A model generated the notes under the pieces. It was not told the DNA's origin and searched no databases. It saw only the letters and a list, made by a program, of their open reading frames with translations. Both the position numbers and the translations under genes were made by a program. From Karstenula rhodostoma CBS 690.94 (lineage: Eukaryota > Ascomycota > Dothideomycetes > Pleosporales > Didymosphaeriaceae), in the NCBI GenBank assembly GCA_010093485.1, contig MU001494.1, forward strand, positions 1,457,937-1,521,936: 64,000 bases of DNA, given 5' to 3'. Below, piece by piece: positions 33,541 to 44,161 of this stretch. The number at the start of each line of letters is the position of its first letter. The first letter of the stretch is position 1.

Positions 33541-34624
33541 CCCCGACAATTGCTCCCGCAGCTCCCGTGGCTCGCCGGCAACGTCCAACACGGCCTGCTT
33601 TGCAGCTCACACCAGCTGAGCTTCAGGTGACGCCCTCCCTCTTGCGTTCGACCACCTCTTGCAACAGAGCAAGCTCGTCACTGTTGGCGTACTCCTCTAC
33701 TCGCAAGCTCCTCCATACCAAATCGACCGCCTTGCCGTCGCCTGGCCTTAGGCACAGCTCCAAGCCCTGACAAGCTCAGGTAAGTACACCAGCGCATCTA
33801 CTCCGAACAGCGGCTTCTGCAGCACGCGATGGTTCGAACTCATTCTACTTTCCGAAGCCCTCGACAGGCTTCGACCTGCCACAACTTTCGTCGCTCGAGC
33901 ACATCGCTGGCGCCGACCGCTCCTTCCCCCATCCACCTACCCCGCTCCTTTCCGACAACTCACTTACATTGACTTTAGGAAAAGAGCGAAGTGCGAAGTG
34001 CGAATTTATCCCGAGGTCTCAGAAACGTCAAGCGAAAACCAGCTCGACTTACACCAGCTCCCTTTGCAGACCCTCTTCGCCATCTCTGCCATCTACCGGC
34101 AATCTGTATAACGTCAGCTCTGCTCAACACTGACTTGAGACGGCACGAGTACACTGCCCAAGCCGCAAGACCCTGTAAGTCTATACTTTGAAAAAAATCT
34201 CGCCATGCTACATCGAGCTTGCGACGCTGGGGTCCCTCGGCCTGCGCCGAGCAACTGCCACGATTGCATGGACGTGCGTACGGTCTATTAAACGTCCCTC
34301 ACTGTGCCTTTACCTTATTACGTCACGAATTTTTGGCGCGTTTCGGCCGCGATAGCTTCGATGTCTCTGTCAGTACGCTAACATTTCTTCTTCATAGGTG
34401 AACCATACTTGGCGACATAGATCCAAGTAGCCTTTACCTCTGACCGACATCTGCCTATCATTCCTCCCAACAAACACAGCGTGCAGCCTATACCTTCCAT
34501 AGTGAATAAGCTGTGGACGTGAATAGACACTATTCCTAGGAAACGTAAGACGGCCAAGGTATGCGTTTTCCGCCTTCACTTCAGGTCATTGTCACACTCT
34601 AACCGGGTCAGATTTCTCGACAAG
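33541..34624 (+). other. PSP1: spliced 5' leader of PSP1 with three introns
   Basis: Three intron signatures are seen in tandem: 33780-33978 (GTAAGT...TTTAG, 199 bp), 34175-34397 (GTAAGT, branch CGCTAAC, TCATAG, 223 bp) and 34559-34611 (GTATGC, branch CTCTAAC, GTCAG, 53 bp). The leader exons between them (up to 33779, 33979-34174, 34398-34558, 34612-34624) have no ATG triplet, whereas the introns have several (for example near 33825, 34203, 34267, 34360, 34560). This contrast supports the model strongly. Confidence 0.72.
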
Positions 34625-37228
34625 ATGGCTTCCAACCCATTCAAGAACAATCTTACCGTTGGAGGTTCGCCATTCGACAAGGCAAAAATACAGATGCGAC
34701 GACCAACGCCGGATAGCGACGTCCTGGCTTCCAGCGATGACGACCACGAGGTCGTCGCACCTCCGCCAACCCGACCCACTGGGGCTCCGTTTCCAACCGC
34801 GCGCCGTCCCTCATGGATGGCACAGGATCTTCCAAACCGGAAGAATTCGCTTCCGTCTGCATCGCTGGGCTCGCAGCCGACGACGCCGTCATTGTCACTG
34901 GACAGTCCATCGAGGGCTCCCACAATGTGGAATACAACAAGCTTCACCGCTGGTCCCTCGTCCAGTCGCCTTAAGGAGGTCCTCCCGTCGCCTACCACTG
35001 CACAAGGCCCTGCGGACAAGCCGTTTGGTGCCCCGCTATCATCGGAGACAGAGGACACAGTTGGCTTCCTCTTGAACCAGAATACTGTTCGGAAGGCAGT
35101 CCGATCCCAATCTTACAGCGTTGGTCAGGGAGAGATTGGCAACCCCGCCTCTCACCTTCGATCAGCTCTGCGACACCGTCCCTCTAAACCGAGCCTACTG
35201 GCAAGTAACGAGTCAGCTGTTGGTCTCGGCCAGCTCCGTGAGGACGACAACGACGAGGTTGATTCGTCCAACGGCTCTCAACACGGTGTTCCACTGCCTT
35301 CAGATTATTGGCAACAAGAAGCACGTCCGACCAAGGCAATGGTGACCAAGCAAGTCACCATCATTGCGCCGCCCGCCCGTAGACTGTCTCACAGTATGCG
35401 AAGCATGACCCAAAACGACGCCGACGATGTCGCTGAGTCTGCTTACGACCACCGCGCCATGCCGCTCACGCGACGCTACAGCGAGCATGTCGGCACACTA
35501 GCCCAGGCAGACGAACTGGCACAGATCAATGAGACCCATGGCTGGGGTGGCTCTGTGCCGCGCTTTAACACCGACGCTCTGAGCCGTCGGCATTCTATTG
35601 CCCACTACGGCAGCAACATTGGGTCTACCTTCTCCCAAACCACGCTCGGCAACACGCAGGAGGAAGAGGAAGAGGCGTCACCTCTCGACACTGTTCTCCC
35701 GGCTCTTCCCCCGGCACAGAACGACCCGAAGTGGAACACGCTCGACTACTTCAGCGGCTTCGGACCCGCGGCGCGAACAATCAATTCTTCCGCTATATCT
35801 GCGGCACACCCTGCTCCCGCGATGACTCACCCCCCGCCCCCTCCGAACGCGTACGCCAACCCAAGCGGGTATGGACGACCTGGTCGACGTATCTACGTGG
35901 TCCAATTCAAGTGTTCACGATCGGACATATATTACCTGTACGAGAACACAGGCTTGGAGATCCGTGTGGGTGACTTGGTGATCGTCGAAGGTGACCGTGG
36001 CCACGACCTCGGACAAGTGACCCATGCCGACGTAACGATGGACGAGGCCAAGCGCTTGAAGAACGAGGCAAACGAGGATCACTTCCGGTGGTTGGTTATG
36101 TTCTCGCAATACTCCGTCGCCGGCGCCTCCACGAAGAACGCCATGCTCGGTGCTTTGTTCCGTGCACACGAGGTTCCGAAGACTGGCAATCGTCCGCAAC
36201 TTACCGGGATGGGTGTCCAGCAGGACCCGGAGAACAAGCCACGCATGATCCGTCGTTTGGCACAGACTCACGAGATACTGCAGCTCCGCGACAAGGAGGG
36301 CGAAGAGGCTCGTGCCAAGCGCATGGCTACCGACAAAGCCCTGGATCACAACCTCCCAATGGAGATCCTCGACGCCGAGTTCCAGTGGGATCATCATAAG
36401 ATTTCCTTCTTCTACTACGCCGAATCCTATGTCGACTTCAAGATCTTGGTGACTGATCTGTTCAAGCATTACAAGATCCGCATCTGGATGTCTGCTGTGA
36501 ACCCAGCGTCGGTCGTGAACCCGGCCGGCATGCAGATCAAGCCGCCGTCCGCTATCGGCCCCGGTGCTATTGTGCCCAACAATGCCCCGAACGCATCTCT
36601 CTCGGTTGGCCCTCTGTACGGAAACAACTCGTATCGCCCCAACGAGCAGTATGGTAAGTGAAGTCTCTGATGCCCATACCTCTTCTATTATACTAACACT
36701 CTCTCAGGAAACCGCGACCGGCCCTCCAACCCGCAAGGCTCCTTTGGCGCCAGCAACTACGGTCCCTTTTCGCATCAACTCTCTGGCTTCCCCGTCCAGA
36801 ATCCCTATCAGATGCAGCAATGGGGACAGCAGTTCTCGAACGCCGGCATGTACAACCGGTACGACCCTGGCGCCACCGCCAACCGGAGCCCGATGAACAT
36901 GGGCGGTTGGTATCCTCCCGCAACGTACTCTGCGTCCCCGGCATTCAACCACGCTTCCAGCAATGCCTCTTTCCGGGGAGGATACCCTGCTACCTCCGGA
37001 AATAACCCGTATGCTGCGTCAACTGCTGTAGCCGCGAGTGCTTACGGCACAACCTTCAACGCTCCGGATGCCTTTCCCCCTTCTGCAGCAACTGCAGCTG
37101 CACCATTTGTCGGCTTCGATCCTGACATGATGGCTGCTATGGCAAGCCTTAACCTTGGCAGAGCTGTAAACACCACCAACAACAATGGTGGAAACACCGG
37201 TGCGAATAGCGGTTCTGGCACCAATTAG
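34625..37228 (+). CDS. PSP1: PSP1 C-terminal domain protein
   Basis: Exons 34625-36653 and 36708-37228 are joined across a 54-bp intron (GTAAGT, branch TACTAAC, CTCAG) and encode 849 aa. Residues about 1-415 are disordered and S/T/P-rich. Residues about 420-625 form the PSP1 C-terminal domain: YVVQFKCSRSDIYYL, GLEIRVGDLVIVEGDRGHDLGQV, RLAQTHEILQLRDKEGEEARA, then MEILDAEFQWDHHKISFFYYAE and VDFKILVTDLFKHYKIRIWM. The tail is Asn/Gly/Ala-rich, partly from exon 2. Family knowledge: the domain occurs in bacterial RicT/YaaT and in yeast Psp1, a suppressor of DNA polymerase alpha mutants found in RNA granules. The fungal molecular role is unsettled. The ATG at 34625 directly follows the last leader intron. 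Confidence 0.93.
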
Positions 37229-37400
37229 CAGGACTTTGGTTCTCTTTATGGTTAAGTAGTTCTGGGTGTTTCCTCTTCTTTCCTTTTCCTTTTCCTTTTC
37301 CTTTTCCTTCTCTTTTTCTTTTTCTTTTGCTGCTTTATGGTTTAAGGCATGCACTATGGGCTGATGAAGCCTTCACTTAAGGGTTGTTTGATTTCTGAGG
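37229..37400 (+). repeat. 3' flank of PSP1 with TTCC/CTTTT microsatellite
   Basis: At 37270-37328 lies a pyrimidine microsatellite, (CCTTTT) about five times grading into (CTTTTT). It is likely in the 3' UTR. Confidence 0.7.
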
Positions 37401-37662
37401 GTGATTTCCTCTTGTCTGCCAGTCTGGCATATGGAGGTTTATGAAGGCTTTAGCATTTGCTTGTTCTTTCTTGTCCATCTTTCTCATCTCTATGGCATGT
37501 AGTGTGGATGACAGGAAACTCTCTTCTTCATACATGCTAGGATGGGGAAGCAAAATGGTTTTGTTTTTCATAGAATAAAATGACTTTTAGTCACCACTTG
37601 ATGTTTTCTGATTTGTGAGGTGTGAATGTGTCTTTGAATCACTTGATTGATTTGTGATGGGG

Positions 37663-38705
37663 TCTCCTAGTATGACTTGGATAGTGTGTGATAAGATGTT
37701 TGATGTGAGTTGACTGGAGTATGTTAGGGGTCCTGGTATGACTTGGTAGGGGTTTCGATGTAGAGCATCACAGGCTGGGTTGAGGTATCTTGGGTGCTGT
37801 AAAAGGTAGCCTGGGTCAACTTGCGAAAGATATATGCTTGATAGTCACAAGGAGCTGTCGTAGTTATAAGATATCGCACAAGGTAGCGGGGGGTAACACA
37901 GGTCTCCTTGCATCTGGCCATCTTTGTAGGACTGTGACGGTGTCAAGTACTGACAGGACGGCTGTCTCCTTGTTCAAGTATGCATGTGTCTGTGGTATTC
38001 GGGCATAGGAAAAAGTATCCGGGGGTAACTTGCAAGGACATTAGTAGAAGAGGGCTTTGGAATGCTTTCGGAATATTCAACTAGCGATGTCGATGACTAG
38101 TTGGAATGCTAGGAGATTAGGCAATGCATGCTGGATCCTAGGGCAACTCGCAGTGAGTTCGGAATGAGAGAGGGTTAGGATCATTTGGAATCATAGAAAT
38201 TCATCGATGTCGATGTATGCAAGAGGTCATGTGAAGTTGGACAGTGTAATATGGAGCCTGGGACAGCTCCACAGTGGGTTGAGACTGAGATAATTTAAGG
38301 ATCTGTTCGGTGCTATCATGAAGGAATAGTGTATCTTGGATGTATTGTAGATGAACATGTATAAGTGTGTTGCCGCAGCTTGCAAAAGCGCGCGAAGTAT
38401 CACATTTGATGTATAAACGTGTTCATGTGAGTTTAGCGTGTGTACTGTGGAGCCTGGGATAACTTGCAATGAGTTCGGTATATGGGGATCCGATGAGATG
38501 CTTGGTAGCATTGAGGGAAAGAGTGTAAATCTCAATGCAGGGATGAAACACCAAGACCTCGAGCCGTGTGTGGTAGAGCTTGGGGTAACACGCAGAGACT
38601 CAAGGCGACGCTACTGCGATCCTGTATGGGACATGGAGCAGCAGCATAGTCATGTTTACTTGGTGTCGCCAGTCACTGTATTGTACATCCTGGGGTGATA
38701 CAAGG
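37663..38705 (+). repeat. degenerate directional repeat, about 10 copies, in intergenic DNA
   Basis: A motif close to AGCCTGGGGTAACTTGC recurs in one orientation at about 37663, 37731, 37806, 37883, 38015, 38133, 38253, 38448, 38572 and 38684. The best copies extend with CAATGAGTTCGG (38133 and 38448). Spacing is mostly 65-130 bp, once 195. At least one spacer is also repeated: cgatgtcgatg at about 38084 and 38204, exactly 120 bp apart, as are the adjacent motif copies. This looks like an old, diverged tandem array with a better conserved core. No coding frame follows it. Confidence 0.65.
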
Positions 38706-38927
38706 GGCTGCTGGACCTGGTGCTGATTTCTGAACCTGCATCGTTGGTAATATCCTGAAGTGGAACATAAACAATGATCTGCGGTGAGTCCCGTCGTGCC
38801 TTCCATCTCTGTCTGGCCGTGAGAAGGACTCACCGTACCTGACCCCGCTCGCATCTACACACTCCACCACAGCCTCAACCAGTCAAAGAAGCGTACGCCC
38901 AGCAGTGTACCTAACTCAGCGAACAGC

Positions 38928-39728
38928 ATGCAGCGTGTACGCAAGACAAAACGCGCGACAGACCAGGAGGAACCGGCCACGGAAACTCAGTACGTAAAGT
39001 GACATCGTCAAGCGAGGAGAGCTACTAACAGTAATCGCAGACAAGTACAAGCAGTGATGTCGCTTTTGGCGAAACCAAAAGGAGACGAGAAGGAAATCCA
39101 CCAGTTTCAGAAGAAGGTCGCGGACGACAAGCGCGCCATGAACACGTTGCTTCAGCGGCGACGTGAGCAAGCGTGAGTGCGCAGCTTCGCAAGGCGCTTC
39201 AACATTCAAGTCAGGACTAACACTTCCAATGGGTGCAGTGAGAGATACGATGCCCGCCGCCAGAACGAGATGTCTGCCCTGATCGCCGAAGCGCTCACAA
39301 AGCCCAAGACCACTTCACGCGAGCCGATGACCTTCGAACCCACCAAAATTGCCAGCAACAACATCTACCATTCGGCACTCAAGGTAGATGTGGGATGCCG
39401 GAACATGATATCCGAATATGACGGTCTTGAGACGACGATTGCGAAGCTGGCGGGGGACCACAAGAACACAGTCACGGAGAAGTGGGTGCAGGACATCGAG
39501 AGAACGGAGAGGCTGCTCAAACTGGGTCATAAGACAGCGGTGAGGCATGTCAAGAAGGTCTTGGGTGCTGAGGTCCAAGGTGAGGAGACATTGAGTGGGG
39601 AGACAGAGGGACGAGGAAAGGGAATCGGTGTGCAGGGAGAGCTCAACATGGAGCTGTTGCAAGGACTGAGATACGCAGAAAGAGGCGTCAAGCGGATGGT
39701 CAAAGGGCTCCCCAAAGATGGCCATTGA
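38928..39728 (+). CDS. small coiled-coil hypothetical protein, 227 aa
   Basis: Three exons: 38928-38989, 39041-39172 and 39239-39728. Introns are 51 bp (GTACGT, branch CTACTAAC, CGCAG) and 66 bp (GTGAGT, branch GACTAAC, TGCAG); phases join perfectly. Seen: basic N-terminus MQRVRKTKRATD, then a highly charged helical stretch (KGDEKEIHQFQKKVADDKRAMNTLLQRRREQAERYDARRQNEM) predicted to be a coiled coil. A second helical part follows (YDGLETTIAKLAGDHKNTVTEKW... VKKVLGAEV), with a short basic C-terminus. No membrane segment or signal peptide is seen. The two introns with textbook branch points make it a confident gene, but I do not recognise the family. Confidence 0.78.
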
Positions 39729-40094
39729 GAGAACGAAACTGTTATGATGCAGAGGAAGCAACGCGAAAGATGGCAGGTGTTAATCGACGCGAGAGGGGTG
39801 AGCTCTTGCAGTACGATGCAGTCTGAAGTATATAGGGATAAGCGTGAGATGCGCTTGCAGACGTTGCCTTCTGCATATTCGCATGAATTCGAATGACACC
39901 TCGCAACATCGTCTTCTTCATGCTGCTTCGCTCGTCGCCAGCTCCGCTCCGCACTAGCGGCCGCTGGCAGATCCCTGTCGCGCCAGGCTTAGTAAGCTCC
40001 CACACAACGATTTTGCAGCTTCGCTTCGCTCGAAGAACTTCAATCGACACACCCACCCCGCCGACCTACTAACACCACAGTACAATCAGCCAAG
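39729..40094. promoter_or_regulatory. promoter region of the eL15 gene
   Basis: This 366-bp spacer holds a TC/CT-rich run (cgtcttcttcatgctgcttc, about 39907-39930) and another skewed stretch just before the leader (about 40018-40036). This is typical of ribosomal protein gene promoters in fungi. A possible leader intron signal (ctactaacaccacag, 40066-40080) lies 14 bases before the start codon, with branch CTAAC and CACAG acceptor. An intron ending at 40080 in the 5' UTR is therefore plausible. Confidence 0.5.
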
Positions 40095-40938
40095 ATGGGT
40101 GCCCTCAAGTATGTCGAGGAGCTTCAAAAGAAGAAGCAGTCGGACATGATGCGCTTCTTGATGCGCGTTCGCGTACGTATCGGATCGTGGTGGTTTTGAA
40201 GAATTTCGCTAACTTTTGACAGTGCTGGGAGGTATGAAATACTGTTTCCTGAGACCTCCGGGTCTCAATTGATGTTACTCGTTGAACATAGCTGAGAGTG
40301 CATCAATAGCTTCGCCAACTCAAGGTCATCCACCGTGCCAGCCGCCCGTCGCGCCCCGACAAGGCCCGCCGTCTCGGCTACAAGGCCAAGCAGGGCTACG
40401 TTATCTACCGTATCCGCGTCCGCCGTGGAGGTCGCAAGAGGCCCGCTCCCAAGTGCGTACAATCAGAGACTGTGAATCACGGACAACTGCTAACAAATCT
40501 TACAGGGGTGCCACCTATGGTATGTCGAATGTTGACTGAAGTCGAAGACGCTTCTCTAACCCAACAACAGGCAAGCCCACCAACCAGGGTATCAACCAGC
40601 TCAAGTACCAGCGCTCTCTCAAGTCGACTGCCGAGGAGCGTGTCGGCCGCCGCTGCGCCAACTTGCGCGTCCTGAACTCCTACTGGATCAACCAGGACTC
40701 GACCTACAAGTACTACGAAGTCATCCTTGTTGACCCCTCCCACAAGGCTATCCGCCGCGATGCCCGCATCAACTGGATCGTCAACCCCGTCCACAAGCAC
40801 CGCGAGAGCCGTGGCCTTACCGCCACTGGCAAGAAGAGCCGTGGTCTTGGCAAGGGACACGGATACAACAAGACCACTGCCGGCAGGAGGAAGACCTGGA
40901 AGAGGCACAACACCCTCTCCCTCTGGCGCTACCGGTAA
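40095..40938 (+). CDS. RPL15: cytosolic ribosomal protein eL15 (60S), with two microexons
   Basis: Five exons: 40095-40172 (26 codons), 40223-40231 (9 nt, C-W-E), 40310-40452, 40506-40519 (14 nt) and 40571-40938, in total 203 aa (yeast eL15 has 204). Introns start GTACGT, GTATGA, GTGCGT and GTATGT. The protein follows eL15 end to end: [77 protein letters not shown], and the C-terminus [15 protein letters not shown]. It is a structural 60S subunit protein bound near the peptidyl transferase region. The microexons are required to keep this universally conserved sequence. An alternative acceptor at 40291, 18 nt before the used one (40309), would introduce an in-frame TAG. Confidence 0.96.
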
Positions 40939-41800
40939 ATGCATTGAGGCTCTTGCGTGCATGGTGGGAAACATGGTCAATCTTTTCGAGCGAATGGGCT
41001 GGCGTGCATGGAAAAGCTATTCAAAGCTCTATAGCTGCCCTGTTCTGACCCGATTCCGGGCAGACAGGAAGTCAAAATGAATTCAAACGAGTTCACGATT
41101 TTCGATACCCTACAATGAAGTATCATTGTGCTTTCTTAGTGACAGTGCCCTTCGAATGCGATGTGTCTTGGTGCAGTCAGCCTCAACAGCGCAGATCGCC
41201 GCGGGCGCAATATCGCTCACCGGTTATGGCTGCATGGATGCGGAGCAAGGTTAAATCGCGACGTCAGTGCACTTAGTCTTGCTGGCAACGGCAGCACAGA
41301 AGCCCTCCACGTAAGGCAGCGCACTCGACGACTCTTGCAAAGCGGAGCCAGGCACATCTGCAATAAAGCCTTGCGAAAGCTGCTCGCGTCTAGTGCCTGC
41401 TACTGGACTGCCGGGATACGCGTGAAGCCTCGCTCCCTCGCCGACGCTTCGCTGCGCGGCCCCGCCAAAAACAGCAGCTCGACGCCAGGCCAACGACCGA
41501 CTGACCAGCTTCCAGGCCTACGACATCTACTCTGTGTACCTTCACCCCACCCGACATGCGCCGCTCGTGATTTGCAACGCCGCCTAATTCTCAAGCCAGG
41601 TTTACCTACACACGATGCGCGAGCACGCGCACGGGTCGTCATCTGAGTGACTTCGCCTCGCAACGCCAAAACAAAACAGTAAACGAGCAAGCCAGGCCCA
41701 AGCAGAGCCACCACGTCTGCCTGCCGCAGGCGCAAACCAGCAAACGCTCTTTTAGAGTTGCCATACCCTCCTCATCCCGCCTGGCGACTGTCCAGCCAGC
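40939..41800. other. intergenic, no gene recognised
   Basis: This 862-bp spacer includes the eL15 3' flank and the promoter of the J-protein gene. Frames on both strands have no domain. No clear regulatory site was recognised. Confidence 0.45.
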
Positions 41801-44161
41801 ATGGCCAAGATAGATGCGGCGCGCAACTACTATGCGGATCTGAGCATCCCCGCAACCGCCAGCGACAACGATATCCGCAAGTCGTTCCGCAAGCTCGCAC
41901 TCGAATACCATCCCGATCGACATCCCGGTCACGAGCAGGAATGGGTCGCAAAGTTCCAGCAGATTCAGGCTGCGCATGAGGTTTTGAGCGACTCCCAACA
42001 ACGTGCCAAGTACGACGCAGAAAGAAAGAAATTTAGGAGTCTGAACATACCGCCTTACAACCCTCCGAACACGCCGCGAAGCCGTCCCCCACCGCCTCCT
42101 CGCAACGCCTACACAAGTACACCCAATGGCGGGCAGTACTATCGCGCCCCTCCGCCGAGGCCCCAGCCTCAGCCTGGCCCACAACGACCCGCGCCCCAGC
42201 ACCACAACACCTATACAAATGGTGCAGACCGCTTTACGGGCAAGAACTTCAGAACCCCGCCGACCGCGCAAAAGCCAAATCCTGCGGCCGCGCGGGCGAA
42301 CGTCTTCACAGCATGGCAGAAGATGAAGCCGCCGCAGGCGGAGCCACCGAGACCACCCCCACCGAATCCAAACAATCCGAATGGTGCACCCTTTGGTCGC
42401 AGCCAGAGTACAAGAGTGCCATCTGCTAGCAAGAAAGGCTTTGACCCCAACTCCCTTGGTGCCGACGAAGGCCAGGCGCGCTCGGCATATCGCTCCCACT
42501 ATGAGCGACCGAAAGCGTCTCCTCTAGATGAAGACATAGCAGAGGATGTGCCATTCTCGGAGGGCAACCGCGTGCGAACACCATACTTCTCAACTAAGTC
42601 GGGAGAGCGGACGTCAATGTTTGGAGACGGCGTTGGCAGATCCGCCAGCGTTCGCAACTCGCCTACTCATGGGCCGGCCTCTTCTGCCGATCCTGGTTCA
42701 TTTTCAGACTCGGGACATCGACAAAGGGCTTCCTACAGCGGCCCTTCAAAGGATAACCCGTTTCCTCATATGTATGTCTCGAGCAGTGACGAGGAAGACG
42801 AAGCCTCGGTATTCAGCAAAGGCCGGAAGCACCGTGGCCCACCTCCACCTAAAGACTCACCACAGCAGCGAACCAACTCCAACATTTTCGGAACTCCACA
42901 GCGAAATTCACAGCAAGGCAATGGCACTTCGCCGAACCCGTTCAAGAGCAAGAGCGAAGAAAGCATCAACATGAAGTTCTCGCCTGGGCAATGGAGCGGT
43001 AAGTTCGAAGGACAGCCGGATTACTTCGTTCCGCAGAAAAGTGGCACGAATAAGGGCCGTGTGTCGCCCTCTCGCGGCAGGTCCACTCAACGTCCGGCGA
43101 CGGACAAAAAACCCTTCACGGGCCAGCCGCAAGCGCCGCCACCTGCGTCTCCATTCTCCCATTTCTCTCAGATGCCACCTCCTCCACCAGGACCCCCGCC
43201 ACCGCTAAACACGCAGACTGCATTCTCTAGCGGAAGTAATTCTGCACCTCACACTGCCAAGTTCACGCCACACGTTTGGAGCGAAACTTTCAAAGAAGCA
43301 AGCTGGGCGTACCCTACGCCAACTCAGACTAAGGAAACCTCACCTCGGCGTGGTTCTGCTGCTGCCAAGCGATCCAACCCTGTTCGTAAAGGATCGGCTG
43401 CTCCTGAGAGTAGCTCCAATGCTGAAGGGCAGGCGGAGAGAAAACCGAAATATCAAGCCTTCGCTGAAGATGCCGGTGCTGGTGATGCTATGGACGTCGA
43501 TCAAGACAGCCCTCCGATAGGGAAGACCAAATCTGCCCCGATTCTTGTATCAGCCGCAAACTCGGCCCAAGCAAAAACTGCTGGGACAGGTACGGTGCCG
43601 AACGGTGCTGCTGCTTCCTCTACTGCCTCCGCTGATAAGCCTAATGATCCAGGCCTCAACGGTTTGGCTGGTTTGGGTAACGTGGAGCCATTTCTCCCCG
43701 CCACGAATCGTGGGCTGGGCCTTGATGAGCTGAAGGATACTTTGCCTTTCAAATCTGGCACCTCCCAAAATCATCCGACCAAGCCCAACACGGCCCAGAA
43801 GCTGAAGTATCCTGAGGTGCCCGTGGCGCCCTCGGTCCCGGCGAAACTTGACCAGGCCTCCACGAACGACTACTTCAGCCGCATGGAGAGTTACGTGCGA
43901 CAGTATAGGAAATGGAACCAGAGTATGATGAGTCACTTTGCTGCGCGCGAAGAAGAGCTCAACGACTTGGAGGATCGCTTCATACATCAACGTGGCGAGA
44001 CCACGAATCGGATCGGATTTCCGGGTTACTTGGCCAGGATGAAGGAAGACGAAACCGTGATGGCGACGTGGCAACTTGGCCAGGAGATGCACATCACCGC
44101 TATGATGAAGTGTCAAGACGTCCGCAACAAGACGATGAAACAGTATATGCCATCTGGCTAA
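41801..44161 (+). CDS. J-domain (DnaJ/Hsp40 class C) protein with long disordered tail, 786 aa
   Basis: Single exon. Residues 8-72 are a J-domain: NYYADLSIPATASDNDIRKSFRKLALEYHPDRHPG, with the catalytic HPD at 37-39, then WVAKFQQIQAAHEVLSDSQQRAKYD. No G/F zinc-finger region follows, so it is a class C J-protein. Residues about 90-680 are P/S/G/N-rich and disordered. A compact C-terminal helical region (about 690-786: NDYFSRMESYVRQYRKWNQSMMSHFAAREEELNDLEDRF, then GFPGYLARMKEDETVMATWQLGQEMHITAMMKCQDVRN) looks like a conserved fungal module. Family knowledge: the HPD loop stimulates Hsp70 ATPase; the C-terminal module probably gives client or site specificity. Specific partners are unknown. Confidence 0.9.
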   Translation: MAKIDAARNYYADLSIPATASDNDIRKSFRKLALEYHPDRHPGHEQEWVAKFQQIQAAHEVLSDSQQRAKYDAERKKFRSLNIPPYNPPNTPRSRPPPPPRNAYTSTPNGGQYYRAPPPRPQPQPGPQRPAPQHHNTYTNGADRFTGKNFRTPPTAQKPNPAAARANVFTAWQKMKPPQAEPPRPPPPNPNNPNGAPFGRSQSTRVPSASKKGFDPNSLGADEGQARSAYRSHYERPKASPLDEDIAEDVPFSEGNRVRTPYFSTKSGERTSMFGDGVGRSASVRNSPTHGPASSADPGSFSDSGHRQRASYSGPSKDNPFPHMYVSSSDEEDEASVFSKGRKHRGPPPPKDSPQQRTNSNIFGTPQRNSQQGNGTSPNPFKSKSEESINMKFSPGQWSGKFEGQPDYFVPQKSGTNKGRVSPSRGRSTQRPATDKKPFTGQPQAPPPASPFSHFSQMPPPPPGPPPPLNTQTAFSSGSNSAPHTAKFTPHVWSETFKEASWAYPTPTQTKETSPRRGSAAAKRSNPVRKGSAAPESSSNAEGQAERKPKYQAFAEDAGAGDAMDVDQDSPPIGKTKSAPILVSAANSAQAKTAGTGTVPNGAAASSTASADKPNDPGLNGLAGLGNVEPFLPATNRGLGLDELKDTLPFKSGTSQNHPTKPNTAQKLKYPEVPVAPSVPAKLDQASTNDYFSRMESYVRQYRKWNQSMMSHFAAREEELNDLEDRFIHQRGETTNRIGFPGYLARMKEDETVMATWQLGQEMHITAMMKCQDVRNKTMKQYMPSG

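Noticed and set aside
33826..33840. tRNA B-box-like ggttcgaactc
   Set aside because: No matching A-box, acceptor stem or cloverleaf can be built around it; it lies within an inferred leader intron.
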